Shown here one piece after another: positions 1 to 9,477 of a stretch of DNA of 47,072 nucleotides; position 1 is the stretch's first letter; the number at the start of each line of letters is the position of its first letter. The stretch is taken from contig JAFGLN010000038.1 in NCBI GenBank assembly GCA_016928025.1, positions 1-47,072 on the forward strand, written 5' to 3'. The notes below the pieces were generated by a model. The model searched no databases, was not told the DNA's origin, and was given only the letters and a program-made list of their open reading frames with translations. The position numbers were made by a program, and so were the translations under genes. The stretch comes from Deltaproteobacteria bacterium. Its GTDB lineage: Bacteria; Desulfobacterota; Syntrophia; Syntrophales; JAFGHS01.

Positions 1-74
1 ATATGATCGGGCTAAAAAAGACAGGGGAAAACAAGCTTTTACAATTCTTTTACGAATGGGAAAAATGGAGGTAA
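1..74 (+). CDS. 3' end of an unidentified gene (partial)
   Basis: An open frame enters from the left edge and ends at TAA 72-74. The last residues read KTGENKLLQFFYEWEKWR, a charged and aromatic mix that looks like a genuine protein tail. The ATG at 3-5 may be internal. The product cannot be identified from 24 codons. From 75 to 287 I see no gene, clear terminator or repeat. The gene would be convergent with the suhB-like gene. Confidence 0.35.
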   Translation, partial: MIGLKKTGENKLLQFFYEWEKWR

Positions 75-287
75 CGGCCTGCAACGAAACGATCCTTGGC
101 CATTATTATGGTTTTATGGATGTCCCCTACCGGCGAAGGAGGGGACGTAACAGTTTAGTCCTTTAGCCGGACATCATGTCAGATTCAGGAAGCTATACGT
201 ATTATGCAGGCATTTAAGTATCTAATGAGCGTGACCTGAATAATGATGCCCCGAGTTTTTCTCAACTGACAGTGTATCCCCGTTGAT

Positions 288-1067
288 TCAACTCCGGGTT
301 TCTTTGATGATGGAAATCATGTCCTCATGGATCAGGCCGTTGGAAGCCAGGATATGAGGCGTATCGAAGCGATAGGATGCCCCAAAAAGATCGGTTACCG
401 TGCCGCCCGCTTCCGTTACCATTAACCAGCCGGCGGCCGTGTCCCAGGGATTGAGTTTCAGCTCCCAGAAGCCGTCGAAACATCCGGCGGCGACATAGGC
501 CAAATCCAGGGCCGCCGATCCGGGACGGCGAACAGCCTGGGCATTTTTGATCATGGCAGCAAAATAATTGAGGTTATTATTTTTGTTGTATCGGACATCG
601 TAGGGAAAACCCGTGGCCAGCATGCATTTGGAAAGATCCGTTGTTTTTGATACGGACAGTTTGCCGCCGTTTAAAAATGATCCGGCGCCTTTCTCGGCCA
701 CAAACAATTCTTCCGACATGGGATTGTAAATAACACCTAGGATAATGTTTCCTTTTAATTCGAGAGCGATAGATACGCAAAATATGGGATAGCGATGGGA
801 ATAATTGGTCGTTCCGTCCAGGGGATCGATGATCCATCGGTATTCCGACTCTTTCTTAATAGCGCCCGTCTCTTCGGACAAAATCGCATGTGATGGATAT
901 CGTTGATTTATTTTTGTGATTAACAGGTCTTCGGACATTTTGTCCGCTTCGGTGACGATGTCGATTTCGCCCTTATATTCAATCGTGTGGGCTTCATGAA
1001 ATTTGTTCTTCAGTAACGCGCCGGCTTCACGGGCCATAGTTATGGTAAATTCTTTAAAATCCGTCAT
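288..1067 (-). CDS. suhB: inositol monophosphatase family protein (SuhB-like)
   Basis: 259-aa Mg2+-dependent phosphatase of the inositol monophosphatase/SuhB family, expected to hydrolyse myo-inositol-1-phosphate or a related sugar phosphate in the cytoplasm. The family metal-site motifs are in order: an E-A-D near residue 40, LSEETG near 65, WIIDPLDGTTNYSH near 78-91, and NPWDTAAGWLMVTEAGG near 207-223. Length is normal for the family. The ATG is preceded by an AGGGAGAA ribosome site. It is the last gene of a three-gene unit, 20 bases after the radical-SAM gene. The family includes FBPase-like and CysQ-like members, so the exact substrate is open. Confidence 0.9.
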   Translation of the reverse strand: MTDFKEFTITMAREAGALLKNKFHEAHTIEYKGEIDIVTEADKMSEDLLITKINQRYPSHAILSEETGAIKKESEYRWIIDPLDGTTNYSHRYPIFCVSIALELKGNIILGVIYNPMSEELFVAEKGAGSFLNGGKLSVSKTTDLSKCMLATGFPYDVRYNKNNNLNYFAAMIKNAQAVRRPGSAALDLAYVAAGCFDGFWELKLNPWDTAAGWLMVTEAGGTVTDLFGASYRFDTPHILASNGLIHEDMISIIKETRS

Positions 1068-1087
1068 GAATTAAGTTCTCCCTGTGG

Positions 1088-3592
1088 CTATGGATGGCTT
1101 AAAAAAGTCTTTGTTTTTATAATGGAAATAGTTTTTGCGGCTTCTCCGTCCACCCCCAGGACTTCGGTTAAGATGTCAACAGGCCGGACGGCCGCGCCGC
1201 CTTTGCCAAGCGTTGCGGCAATTGTGATCGTGCGGTTTTGCCGATCGTAATCCATTGCTTGTACCAATGGCCGGATATTCTTCACGACCGTTTTGCTTTT
1301 GGTTTCTTTGGTGATTTTATATTCTTCCGTGTTCAAAAAACCGGCGATCTTGTCTTCGAGACCGGACATGGCGTCAACGGAGATTTGATCGGGGATCACA
1401 ATCCGGTATTCAAAGCCCTTGACGATGTCGAACAGAGATGCCGCATAAGCGGGGATGGGTTCCATGCCGGCAATTTTGATACCGGCCGGCAGGGATTCAT
1501 TAATCTTTTTAATCAGTGCCATCATGCCGTGATCGTCGCCCGGCGGATTGATGGCCTGTATTTCAGCAAATTCGCCCATGCTTTCCATGCCGACAGGTGT
1601 GGCTGTAGCAAAGGAAATTTTTGGATGGGGATGAAATCCCTGAGAGTAAACGAAGGATAATCCACTTTTGTTGATTGCCCGGATTAGGGCTGTTGAAATT
1701 TCCAGATGGGAAAGAAACCGGGCTTCATCCTGCTTGACAAAAGTCAACCGCAGGCGTTTTTCAATGGCAGGCACGCTTGCCTTCTCCGGGGCCGCTTTGG
1801 CCTTCTTTGCCTCCAGTGGCCGTGGTTCTTCGTCAGCAGTGATGATACCGATGTTCTTGTCATCGCAGACGCCGCAGTCGCTGCATGCTGACAGGCGGCA
1901 ATCTTCGGTCAACTCTCCTGACAGGGATTTTTCCGCCTCTTCGATCAGGAATTCTTTGCGGACGCCGCAGTCGATTTTGTCCCAGGGCAGGGCATCCGAA
2001 AAAGACCTTCCTCGAAGACATTCCTCAGTATTAATGCCTGTTTCAGCGATGGCCTGTTCCCACAGATCGAAACGGAAGCGGTCCGACCAGCCGTCAAAGC
2101 GGCAGCCCAGGCGATAAGCCTTTTCGATCAAGGCGCTCAACCTGTCATCTCCCCGGGAAAAGATCCCTTCAAGGAGACTCATCCGGCCATCATGCCATTT
2201 GACATTGAGCATCCGGTGCCGGAGGCGTTTTTTAAAGAAGGCCTGTTTGTCCAGCGTTTCATCGAGGCCGATCTGCCGCTGCCACTGAAAGGGCGTGTGT
2301 GGTTTGGGGACAAAAGTCGACAGGCTCACCGTGACCTGACCCCGGTTTTTCCCTTCGTGAAGGCACTTGTGAGCCAGATCGGCGATGCCTTCCAGGTCTT
2401 CGTCCGTTTCGCCGGGAAGACCTATCATGAAATAGAGCTTGACGGCCCTCCAGCCGGCCTCGAAAACCCGGTTCGTTGTCGCCAGGAGGTCCGCTTCCGT
2501 ATTGCCTTTATTGATGATGTTTCTCAGGCGCTGGGTGCCGGCTTCCGGTGCCAGGGTGAAACTGGTTTTCCGGACTTTCCTGATTTCCTCAATCAAGCCG
2601 GCCGTGAGGGTTTCCACACGCATGGAGGGAAGGGCGAGGGCCACCTTCTGTTCGGCATAACGGTTCGACAATTCCACAAGAAGCGGCTCGATCAGGCTGT
2701 AGTCGCCGGAACTGAGAGACAGAAGTGACAGCTCGTCGCAGCCTGTTGCCTTCAGCATGCAGTCCGCCATATTTTTCAGGACGTTAAGATGCCTTTCACG
2801 AACAGGCCGCCAGACCATCCCCGCCTGACAAAAACGACATCCCCTGCTGCAGCCGCGGGCGATCTCCAGGCTGACCCGGTCGTGAATCGTCTTCATCAGC
2901 GGCACAACGGGTTTAATGGGAAACGGAGCCCGGTTGAGATCGGGGACGACCCTTTTTATGATTGTTTCGCCATGAGTATGGATTTGCGGCACATAGACGC
3001 CTTCCGTGCCGGCCAGGGCATTGATGATTGCGTGCCTATTTTTTCCCCCATCTTTTTCTTCCTTGACACATTGAACAATTTCCTTAATGACGTCCTCGCC
3101 TTCGCCGATGACGAAGGCATCCATGAAGGGCGACATGGGGGCGGGATTAAAGCAGCAGGGACCGCCGGCAATGATGATGGGATGCCCTTCTTTACGCTCG
3201 ACGCTATGGATGGGGACACCGCCGAGCTCCAGCATATTCAGGACATTCGTATACGATAATTCGTACTGGAGTGAAAAGCCGACCACATCAAACCGATGGA
3301 GGGGGGTGTGCGACTCCAGAGAGGCCAGCGGAATTTGAAATTCCCGAAGCCGCCGCTCCATGTCCGGCCAGGGGGCGTAGCATCTTTCCGCCGCCATGTC
3401 CGGAATATCATTCAGGATGGCATAGAGGATCTGCATGCCCTGATGAGACATACCAACCTCGTAGGTGTCCGGAAACGCCAGGGCAAAGCTCATTTTGCAG
3501 GCCGCCCGGTCCTTTTTCACGGCATTGACCTCAGCACCGATATAACGACTCGGCTTTTCAACGGACAGCAGAATGTTTTCCCAGTTTGTCAC
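1088..3592 (-). CDS. B12-binding-like radical SAM protein fused to DUF2344
   Basis: 834-aa protein corresponding to the TIGR03960 radical-SAM family fused to a C-terminal TIGR03936/DUF2344 domain. An N-terminal B12-binding-like region precedes the radical-SAM core, whose cluster motif is C-SRG-C-RF-C at about residues 248-255. A Cys-rich linker (CRLSACSDCGVCDD) follows the core, then from about residue 620 the DUF2344 part (RLRLTFVKQDEARFLSHLE). The reaction is not established from sequence. The frame opens further upstream with a TTG (3652), but family N-termini (xNWENILLSVEKPSRYIG) fit a GTG start at 3592. That GTG overlaps the previous stop as TAGTG and has AAAGG 8 bases upstream, which suggests translational coupling to the 128-aa gene. 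Confidence 0.88.
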   Translation of the reverse strand: MTNWENILLSVEKPSRYIGAEVNAVKKDRAACKMSFALAFPDTYEVGMSHQGMQILYAILNDIPDMAAERCYAPWPDMERRLREFQIPLASLESHTPLHRFDVVGFSLQYELSYTNVLNMLELGGVPIHSVERKEGHPIIIAGGPCCFNPAPMSPFMDAFVIGEGEDVIKEIVQCVKEEKDGGKNRHAIINALAGTEGVYVPQIHTHGETIIKRVVPDLNRAPFPIKPVVPLMKTIHDRVSLEIARGCSRGCRFCQAGMVWRPVRERHLNVLKNMADCMLKATGCDELSLLSLSSGDYSLIEPLLVELSNRYAEQKVALALPSMRVETLTAGLIEEIRKVRKTSFTLAPEAGTQRLRNIINKGNTEADLLATTNRVFEAGWRAVKLYFMIGLPGETDEDLEGIADLAHKCLHEGKNRGQVTVSLSTFVPKPHTPFQWQRQIGLDETLDKQAFFKKRLRHRMLNVKWHDGRMSLLEGIFSRGDDRLSALIEKAYRLGCRFDGWSDRFRFDLWEQAIAETGINTEECLRGRSFSDALPWDKIDCGVRKEFLIEEAEKSLSGELTEDCRLSACSDCGVCDDKNIGIITADEEPRPLEAKKAKAAPEKASVPAIEKRLRLTFVKQDEARFLSHLEISTALIRAINKSGLSFVYSQGFHPHPKISFATATPVGMESMGEFAEIQAINPPGDDHGMMALIKKINESLPAGIKIAGMEPIPAYAASLFDIVKGFEYRIVIPDQISVDAMSGLEDKIAGFLNTEEYKITKETKSKTVVKNIRPLVQAMDYDRQNRTITIAATLGKGGAAVRPVDILTEVLGVDGEAAKTISIIKTKTFLSHP

Positions 3593-3978
3593 TATGATGG
3601 CCTTTGATACTTGTATGGGTGTTTCACGATGTCCGAATATTTGGACAGGCAAAAGCGTCGGGCAAAATCCTTATGGGACAGATAAGGCAGGGAATCCTTC
3701 TTGAAAGTATCCATAAATTCATTAAAAATCGTCTGCCTATCCGTGTTGTCGACAAAGGTTCTTTCCATCTTGTATTCGTAATATAGTATGTCGCCGAATA
3801 TCCTGCGGGTCAGTTCATATTGATCGTCGCTGCTGAAGAACGCTTTATCCATTTTGATTTCAATTTTGAACAGCAATTCCACTTTGGTCGTATCCGCCGC
3901 GATCAATCGGGACAAATCAAAGACTTCGACAGTCAGGCCATTGGTTAGAGGTATTTTATCAACACAGTTCATATCCAT
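3592..3978 (-). CDS. hypothetical protein, first gene of the radical-SAM operon
   Basis: 128 aa, not recognised. It is rich in Lys, Asp, Phe and Tyr, with no signal peptide, membrane segment or metal motif. The beginning (IPLTNGLTVEVFDLSRLIA) and middle (KVELLFKIEIKM, DQYELTRRIFGDILYYEY) read as a soluble alpha/beta protein. The ATG has GAAGAGA upstream; the second ATG two codons later is an alternative. Its stop codon overlaps the GTG of the radical-SAM gene by one base, so both are probably made from one mRNA and may work together. Confidence 0.75.
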   Translation of the reverse strand: MDMNCVDKIPLTNGLTVEVFDLSRLIAADTTKVELLFKIEIKMDKAFFSSDDQYELTRRIFGDILYYEYKMERTFVDNTDRQTIFNEFMDTFKKDSLPYLSHKDFARRFCLSKYSDIVKHPYKYQRPS

Positions 3979-4038
3979 AAATTTTCTCTTCTTTATTAAT
4001 TTTTTGAGGGGTTGAACTCTACATCAATCATCAAAATA

Positions 4039-4067
4039 TATCTATCCTTAAATGAACGGTATTTCAA
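4039..4067 (-). promoter_or_regulatory. candidate sigma-70 promoter of the hypothetical/radical-SAM/suhB operon
   Basis: Read on the minus strand, TTGAAA (4067-4062) and TAGATA (4044-4039) are separated by 17 bases. This lies about 60 bases upstream of the first ATG of the operon, in a 247-base gap with no other feature. The -10 box matches the consensus moderately. Inference from sequence only. Confidence 0.4.
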
Positions 4068-4225
4068 GATCGCAACGTCTTGTCATATACACTCAGGCAC
4101 GCTGATCAGTCACCGGCGGCTGACAATGTCATTTACGATTATAAAATCAATTAGTTGAATGATATTAGGTGCAGATATTGTGGGGTACCGACTGAATCCC
4201 TGGTATTAGAATTCGCGCAACGATC

Positions 4226-5113
4226 TTACAGCAATCCGGCGTCTGAGAGGGTCTTTTTTACCATGACGGCCTGCCCGCTTGTGAGCTGAGGAAGGGGGGA
4301 TTTGACATCGATTCTCACCGGATGGCCTAAAAGGCGCAAAGCTTCTTTCATCAGGGCATGCGGTGAGGGTGCGCCACCGAGGAGATACATGATTTTGTTG
4401 ATTTTTTCCTGCAAATTGGCCGCTTTCTCCGTTTCCCCTTTTTTGAGGGCTTCATAGAGATCCACGGCCGTTTGAGGCGCCACATTGGGCAGGGGGCAGA
4501 TAGCGCCGCACGCGCCTACGCCCATCATTTTCGTCAGATTCAGGCATGTGCCGGTAAAAACGCTGAAATCGTCATTCGTCGCTTCGACGAGTTCCCTGAC
4601 CTCGGCGCTTTTGAAAATGGTTTCTTTGGCACCCACGATATTGACGATTTGGGTGAGCCCGGCAATTTGTTGAGGTGTTAGAATCAGATGACTATGGCTG
4701 GGGAAATTATAATACAGAACGGGAAGGTTTATTTGACTGCATAGGGTATTATAATGATGATAAACATCTTCTTCGCTTAAAGGATAGAAAACGGGCAGGG
4801 CGATAAGCAATCCGTCGGCTCCGGCCTGCTGAGCATAGCGGGCCATAGTAATCGCTTCACCCGTTCCCCGTTCGTTAATCCCTACAATAACGGGGATGGA
4901 TCCGGCGCAGGTTTCGATGACGACATCGATGGCTGCTTTCTGGAGGTCGTGACTAAGGTAGGGGCACTCTCCACCGCTGCCAAGAACAACCAGGCCATGC
5001 ACTCCCGATCCGGCCAGGTATTTTGTCAACGCCGCCATCGCATGGCGGTCAATGGCTCCGGCCTCATCATACGCGGTAACCATCACCGTATAAATGCCCG
5101 CAAACTTTTTCAT
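4226..5113 (-). CDS. dihydrodipicolinate synthase/N-acetylneuraminate lyase superfamily aldolase
   Basis: 295-aa TIM-barrel class I aldolase. The Schiff-base lysine is K163 in GAKETIF and the partner tyrosine is Y134 or Y135 in VLYYNFP. In true DapA the pyruvate carboxylate is bound by a GTTGE motif. Here the position reads GSGGE (45-49), so both threonines are changed. This argues against DHDPS proper and for another 2-oxo-acid aldolase or lyase of the family. It starts 34 bases after the alaS stop with a strong GGGGGGAA ribosome site, so it may be co-transcribed with recA-recX-alaS. I do not assign a substrate. Confidence 0.85.
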   Translation of the reverse strand: MKKFAGIYTVMVTAYDEAGAIDRHAMAALTKYLAGSGVHGLVVLGSGGECPYLSHDLQKAAIDVVIETCAGSIPVIVGINERGTGEAITMARYAQQAGADGLLIALPVFYPLSEEDVYHHYNTLCSQINLPVLYYNFPSHSHLILTPQQIAGLTQIVNIVGAKETIFKSAEVRELVEATNDDFSVFTGTCLNLTKMMGVGACGAICPLPNVAPQTAVDLYEALKKGETEKAANLQEKINKIMYLLGGAPSPHALMKEALRLLGHPVRIDVKSPLPQLTSGQAVMVKKTLSDAGLL

Positions 5114-5147
5114 GGGAGGTTCCCCCCTTTGTTATTAGCCGATCTGT

Positions 5148-7778
5148 TCAGATCATTTCCGCCAGTTTTTCCAAAGCCTGTTCGAGATTTTCCGGTTTGG
5201 AACCGCCGGCCTGTGCCATGTCGGGACGTCCGCCGCCGCTTCCCCCGACGATGGGGGCGATGGCCTTGACGATGTTGCCGGCATGGTAACGGTCTGTCAA
5301 GTCCTTGGTTACCATGCACAAAAGCATGGCCTTGCCGTCGTTCTTGCTGCCCAGCAAAATGATGCCCGAGCGGATGCGGTCCCGCATTTTGTCACCGAAA
5401 TCCCGCAGGGTTCTGGTGTCCATGCCCTCCACTTCCGTGGCGAGGACGCGGACCCCTTTGATTTCCTGAGCCCGATCCATCAAGTCGGAGGAATCTTTGG
5501 CCGCCAGTTTGCCCTTCAGGTTTTCGATCTCTTTTTCCTGGGTCTTCTGGTGGATCAGCATTTTTCCCATTCTGTCCGTCAAGTCGAATACATTGGCCTT
5601 GATGAGATTGGATGCCTTTTTCAGTTCCGATTCGAGCTTTTGGACATATTTCAGTGCTTCACGCCCCGTCAGGGCCTCGATTCGCCGGACACCCGCGGCG
5701 ATGGCCGATTCATGGACAATTTTCAGCAAACCGATGTCGCCGGTCCGGCTGACATGCGTTCCGCCGCATAGCTCCATGCTGACGTCGCCCATTTTGACGA
5801 CACGCACCGTCTCGCCGTATTTTTCGTCGAAGACGGCGGTAGCGCCCGTTTTGACTGCTTCATCGATCGGCATGACTGTTGTGTCCACCGGCGCGTTTTG
5901 TCTGATGTAGCGATTGGCCAGGGTTTCGATAGCCTCCAGTTCTTCGTCGCTGATCTTCGAGAAGTGGGTAAAGTCGAAACGCAGGCGTTCGGCGTTAACC
6001 AGAGAGCCGGACTGTTTGATATGGTCGCCCAGAACAGCCCTCAGGGCCGCTTGCAGGATATGCGTTCCGGAATGATTGGCCTCGATGGCGTGTCTCTCCT
6101 CATTGTTGACCTTTAGTTGCACGGTATCGCCGACTTTAAGGCTTCCCCTGACGAGCCTGCCGATATGGGTAAAGATGTTATCCACCGGTCTCTGAGCGTC
6201 CTTGATCTCAAACTCAAAGCCTTTACCCTCCATAACGCCCCTATCACCGATCTGACCGCCGATTTCTCCGTAGAACGGGGTTTCGTTAACGATAATTTCG
6301 GCTTCGTCTCCTTCGCTGATCGTATCTGCCGGCACGCCGTCTTTTAGGATGGCGGCAACTTGTGATTGCGCTTCCGTGACACCTTCATAACCGACGAACT
6401 GCGTTTGGATGCCATCAATGGAGAGTTTCTGATAAACGGCCGAGACGGTCTCTTCCCCGCTTCCCTTCCAGGATTCCCGCGCTTTTTCCCGCTGCGCCTC
6501 CATGGCCTTGTCAAAGCCCGCCTGATCGATGGTGAAGTCGTCCTTGCGAACGATATCCGCCGTCAGATCGGTGGGAAAACCGAATGTGTCGTAGAGTTTG
6601 AACACAATGTCGCCGGGAATGACCGTTTTTCCGGTTTTTTTCAGCCAGTCCACCTCGTCGTTAAGGATCTTCAAACCCGCGTCGAGGGTTTCAATAAAGC
6701 GCTGCTCTTCATTAACGACGACCTTCTGAATGTAGGAGGCTTTGTCGATGAGATCGGGATAGGCGCCCTTCATTTCAGCGATCACGGCTCCCGCTACCTC
6801 ATGCAGAAACGGCTTGTTCATTCCCAGAAGCTTTCCATGGCGCGCCGCCCGCCTCAAAATACGCCGGAGCACGTATCCCCGCCCTTCATTGCTCGGGAGG
6901 ACGCCATCGCCGATCAGAAAAGTAATCGCGCGGCAATGATCGGCGATAACACGGATCGAAATATTGTACTCTTCATTATCTCCATAGGTCTTATGGCTGA
7001 TTTTCTCAATAAATTTAATAATGGAGCGGAAAATGTCCGTATCATAGTTGCTGGTGACGCCCTGGACAACGGCGGCCAGGCGCTCCAGCCCCATGCCGGT
7101 GTCGATGTTGGGTTTCGGCAGGGGCGTGAGTTTGCCCGACGCGTCCCGATCGAACTGCGTGAAGACCAGGTTCCAGATTTCCAGATGACGGTCGCACTCG
7201 CAATGAATGTCGCATTCCGGCCGACCGCAACCCGTTCCTTCACCCTGGTCGTAAATGATTTCCGAACAGGGGCCGCAGGGCCCTGTATCACCCATCATCC
7301 AGAAATTGCTCTTTTCTCCCATGCGGACAATGCGATCCGCGGAAACGCCGACTTTTTTGTTCCAGATTTCAAAGGCCTCGTTGTCGTCTTCGAAGATGGT
7401 TACCCAGAGTTTTTCCACGGGCAGTTTCATGACGTCCGTCAAAAATTCCCATGCCCAGGCAATGGATTCTTCCTTGAAATAATCCCCGAAAGAAAAATTT
7501 CCCAGCATTTCAAAAAACGTGTGATGACGTGCCGTAACACCGACGTTTTCCAGGTCGTTATGCTTGCCCCCTGCCCGGACACATTTCTGGGACGACGCGG
7601 CCCTTTTATATCCCCTGTCCTCCAGGCCGAGGAAGCAGTTTTTGAACTGCACCATGCCCGCGTTGGTAAAAAGAAGCGTCGGATCATCCTTGGGGATAAG
7701 TCCCGAACTCGCCACCCTGGTATGCCCGTTTTTCTCAAAATATTTTAAAAAACTTTCCCGTATTTCGCTGCCTGTCAT
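5148..7778 (-). CDS. alaS: alanyl-tRNA synthetase
   Basis: 876-aa class II synthetase that charges tRNA(Ala) and edits Ser/Gly mischarging. The catalytic domain begins at MTGSEIRESFLKYF and includes motif 1-like PTLLFTNAGMVQFK and the GGKHNDLENVG region. The editing domain has HSGTH and CGGTHVSRTGD, and the C-terminal DHHA1-type end has GGRPDMAQAGG. The open frame extends 18 codons further upstream, but the chosen ATG at 7778 matches the conserved start of the family and has AAGGAGT upstream. Downstream of recA and recX, as in many deltaproteobacteria. Confidence 0.97.
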   Translation of the reverse strand: MTGSEIRESFLKYFEKNGHTRVASSGLIPKDDPTLLFTNAGMVQFKNCFLGLEDRGYKRAASSQKCVRAGGKHNDLENVGVTARHHTFFEMLGNFSFGDYFKEESIAWAWEFLTDVMKLPVEKLWVTIFEDDNEAFEIWNKKVGVSADRIVRMGEKSNFWMMGDTGPCGPCSEIIYDQGEGTGCGRPECDIHCECDRHLEIWNLVFTQFDRDASGKLTPLPKPNIDTGMGLERLAAVVQGVTSNYDTDIFRSIIKFIEKISHKTYGDNEEYNISIRVIADHCRAITFLIGDGVLPSNEGRGYVLRRILRRAARHGKLLGMNKPFLHEVAGAVIAEMKGAYPDLIDKASYIQKVVVNEEQRFIETLDAGLKILNDEVDWLKKTGKTVIPGDIVFKLYDTFGFPTDLTADIVRKDDFTIDQAGFDKAMEAQREKARESWKGSGEETVSAVYQKLSIDGIQTQFVGYEGVTEAQSQVAAILKDGVPADTISEGDEAEIIVNETPFYGEIGGQIGDRGVMEGKGFEFEIKDAQRPVDNIFTHIGRLVRGSLKVGDTVQLKVNNEERHAIEANHSGTHILQAALRAVLGDHIKQSGSLVNAERLRFDFTHFSKISDEELEAIETLANRYIRQNAPVDTTVMPIDEAVKTGATAVFDEKYGETVRVVKMGDVSMELCGGTHVSRTGDIGLLKIVHESAIAAGVRRIEALTGREALKYVQKLESELKKASNLIKANVFDLTDRMGKMLIHQKTQEKEIENLKGKLAAKDSSDLMDRAQEIKGVRVLATEVEGMDTRTLRDFGDKMRDRIRSGIILLGSKNDGKAMLLCMVTKDLTDRYHAGNIVKAIAPIVGGSGGGRPDMAQAGGSKPENLEQALEKLAEMI

Positions 7779-7838
7779 ATATAATTTTTTACTCCTTGTA
7801 TCGTTTATCTCATCAACACAGAGCCTCATCAATCGTTT

Positions 7839-8315
7839 TTAAAGATCCTTTATTTTTTTATAGATCATCTCAGATGCAAAACCCTTGCCAGTGAGCCATT
7901 GGTACAAACGATGCTTTTCCCGGCTGTCCATTTCCACGATTTTTCTGCGATCGATTCTTTTTTTGATTAATTTTTCAATGGCCGCCTGCTCGCTGAGTTC
8001 ATCCCGCGCTTCATCGATGGCCTTCTCAATCATTACATCGGGAATGCCTTTCTCCCGGAGACTGATCCGGATCCGACGGTTTCCATGGAGCTTGTTGACG
8101 GCGAGGTTTCTTGCCCATTGTCCGGCAAAGGATGCGTCGTCGAGATACTTGAAATCAGCAAGTTTTATAATGACTTTATTCAATACGGATTCGGCAAAGC
8201 CTTTTTCTTTGAGCTTGTCGCGCAATTCCTTTTCGCTTCGGGCGCGCAGGGCAAGGAGACGATACGCCTTCCGCATGGCTTTGGCGAGGGCCGCATCCGT
8301 ATCCGCATCCGTCAT
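7839..8315 (-). CDS. recX: regulatory protein RecX
   Basis: 158-aa, all-helical modulator of RecA filaments. Three tandem three-helix repeats are visible, with typical signatures such as [29 protein letters not shown] and [15 protein letters not shown]. Its ATG overlaps the recA stop in the form ATGA (positions 8312-8315), so translation is probably coupled to recA. Normal length for the family. Confidence 0.95.
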   Translation of the reverse strand: MTDADTDAALAKAMRKAYRLLALRARSEKELRDKLKEKGFAESVLNKVIIKLADFKYLDDASFAGQWARNLAVNKLHGNRRIRISLREKGIPDVMIEKAIDEARDELSEQAAIEKLIKKRIDRRKIVEMDSREKHRLYQWLTGKGFASEMIYKKIKDL

Positions 8316-9334
8316 TTTTCCTCTTCCTGATGTGCTTTCTTCAAGCCCAGCTTCTGACGGACCTCCGCTTCAATCTGATCGAGGACCGTTGAGTTCTCCT
8401 TCAGGAAAGTTTTCGTATTGTCTCTTCCCTGGCCGAGTCTTTCACCTTTATAGGAATACCAGGCACCGCTCTTTTCGACAATGCCTTTATCCGCAGCCAG
8501 ATCAAGGATATCGCCCTCTTTCGAAATGCCTTCCCCGAAGATGATATCGAATTCCGTCTCCCGGAAGGGAGGGGCCACCTTGTTTTTGACGACTTTCACT
8601 TTCGTTCTCATACCGATCGTTTCCTGACCCTGCTTGAGGGCCGTTGTCTTTCGAATATCCAGACGGACGGAAGAGTAAAATTTGAGGGCCTGGCCGCCCG
8701 TTGTCGTTTCGGGATTACCAAAGAAGATGCCGATTTTCATTCTAAGCTGGTTGATGAAGATTACGGTTGTTTTGGACTTGCTGATGCTGCCCGTCAGTTT
8801 GCGCAAAGCTTGGGACATTAGCCGGGCCTGAAGTCCCATCTGGGCGTCTCCCATTTCGCCTTCCAGTTCGGCCTTGGGGACAAGGGCCGCCACGGAATCG
8901 ACGACCAGGACATCCAGGGCGCCGCTTCTAACCAGGGTTTCGGCAATTTCCAGGGCCTGTTCGCCCGTGTCCGGCTGGGAGATGAGGAGGTCGTCCGTAT
9001 TTACACCGATATTTCTTGCATATCCGACATCCAAGGCGTGCTCGGCATCAACAAACGCGGCCAGCCCGCCCTGTTTTTGCGCTTCCGCGACAATGTGCAG
9101 AGCCAGAGTGGTTTTGCCGCCCGATTCGGGTCCGTAAATTTCCACAATTCTGCCGCGGGGGACGCCACCCGTGCCGAGAGCGATATCGAGACTGAGGGAG
9201 CCGGTTGAAATAACAGGCACATCCGGAAGTTTCTCGCCGCCGCCGAGTCTCATAATCGACCCTTTTCCGAACTGCCTTTCGATTTGGGTGATGGCCAAAT
9301 CCACCGCCTTTTCTCTATCCATCTCAGATCCCAT
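8312..9334 (-). CDS. recA: recombinase RecA
   Basis: 340-aa DNA-dependent ATPase for homologous recombination and SOS induction. Walker A reads GPESGGKTT (E. coli has GPESSGKTT, so the second Ser is Gly here). Other signatures include [21 protein letters not shown], and [10 protein letters not shown] followed by NPETTTGG. The acidic C-terminal tail (KKAHQEEEK) is short. The ATG has a strong AGGAGGTCATT ribosome site. The promoter was not identified; the upstream region holds an inverted repeat and then the GIY-YIG element. Confidence 0.98.
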   Translation of the reverse strand: MGSEMDREKAVDLAITQIERQFGKGSIMRLGGGEKLPDVPVISTGSLSLDIALGTGGVPRGRIVEIYGPESGGKTTLALHIVAEAQKQGGLAAFVDAEHALDVGYARNIGVNTDDLLISQPDTGEQALEIAETLVRSGALDVLVVDSVAALVPKAELEGEMGDAQMGLQARLMSQALRKLTGSISKSKTTVIFINQLRMKIGIFFGNPETTTGGQALKFYSSVRLDIRKTTALKQGQETIGMRTKVKVVKNKVAPPFRETEFDIIFGEGISKEGDILDLAADKGIVEKSGAWYSYKGERLGQGRDNTKTFLKENSTVLDQIEAEVRQKLGLKKAHQEEEK

Positions 9335-9383
9335 AATGACCTCCTGATAAAATATTTTTTTCGTTGCTGTTACCTTTGTTGTT

Positions 9384-9420
9384 ATAGCGGCAATAGGGTC
9401 ATTATCATGATAGCCGCTAT
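9384..9420. promoter_or_regulatory. inverted repeat upstream of recA
   Basis: ATAGCGGC (9384-9391) and GCCGCTAT (9413-9420) form an 8-bp inverted repeat with 21 bases between. Inside is a perfect 10-bp palindrome TATCATGATA (9403-9412). It ends 50 bases before the recA start codon. It could be an operator (SOS type) or a structured leader. It does not match the E. coli LexA box (CTG-N10-CAG), so the assignment is only positional. Confidence 0.4.
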
Positions 9421-9430
9421 TGCTCCCATT

Positions 9431-9459
9431 ACGTCATACCGGCGGAAGCCGGTATCCAG
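9431..9459. repeat. left hairpin unit of the GIY-YIG element
   Basis: This 29-bp unit has the form ACGTCA, then the palindrome TACCGGC-GGAA-GCCGGTA, then TCCAG. It is the reverse complement of the unit at 9781-9809 with 28 of 29 bases identical; the only mismatch is in the loop. The GTCA-stem-loop-stem-TCCAG pattern resembles dRS3/REP-like repeats found in many proteobacteria. Confidence 0.85.
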
Positions 9460-9477
9460 CAAATATGAGAAGTTCTC

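Noticed and set aside
6366..7748. 460-codon open frame on the plus strand
   Set aside because: It lies wholly antisense to alaS, whose motifs are clear; no ribosome site and no recognisable domain.
9384..9420. E. coli-type LexA box upstream of recA
   Set aside because: No CTG-N10-CAG match; the inverted repeat is kept only as an unassigned site.
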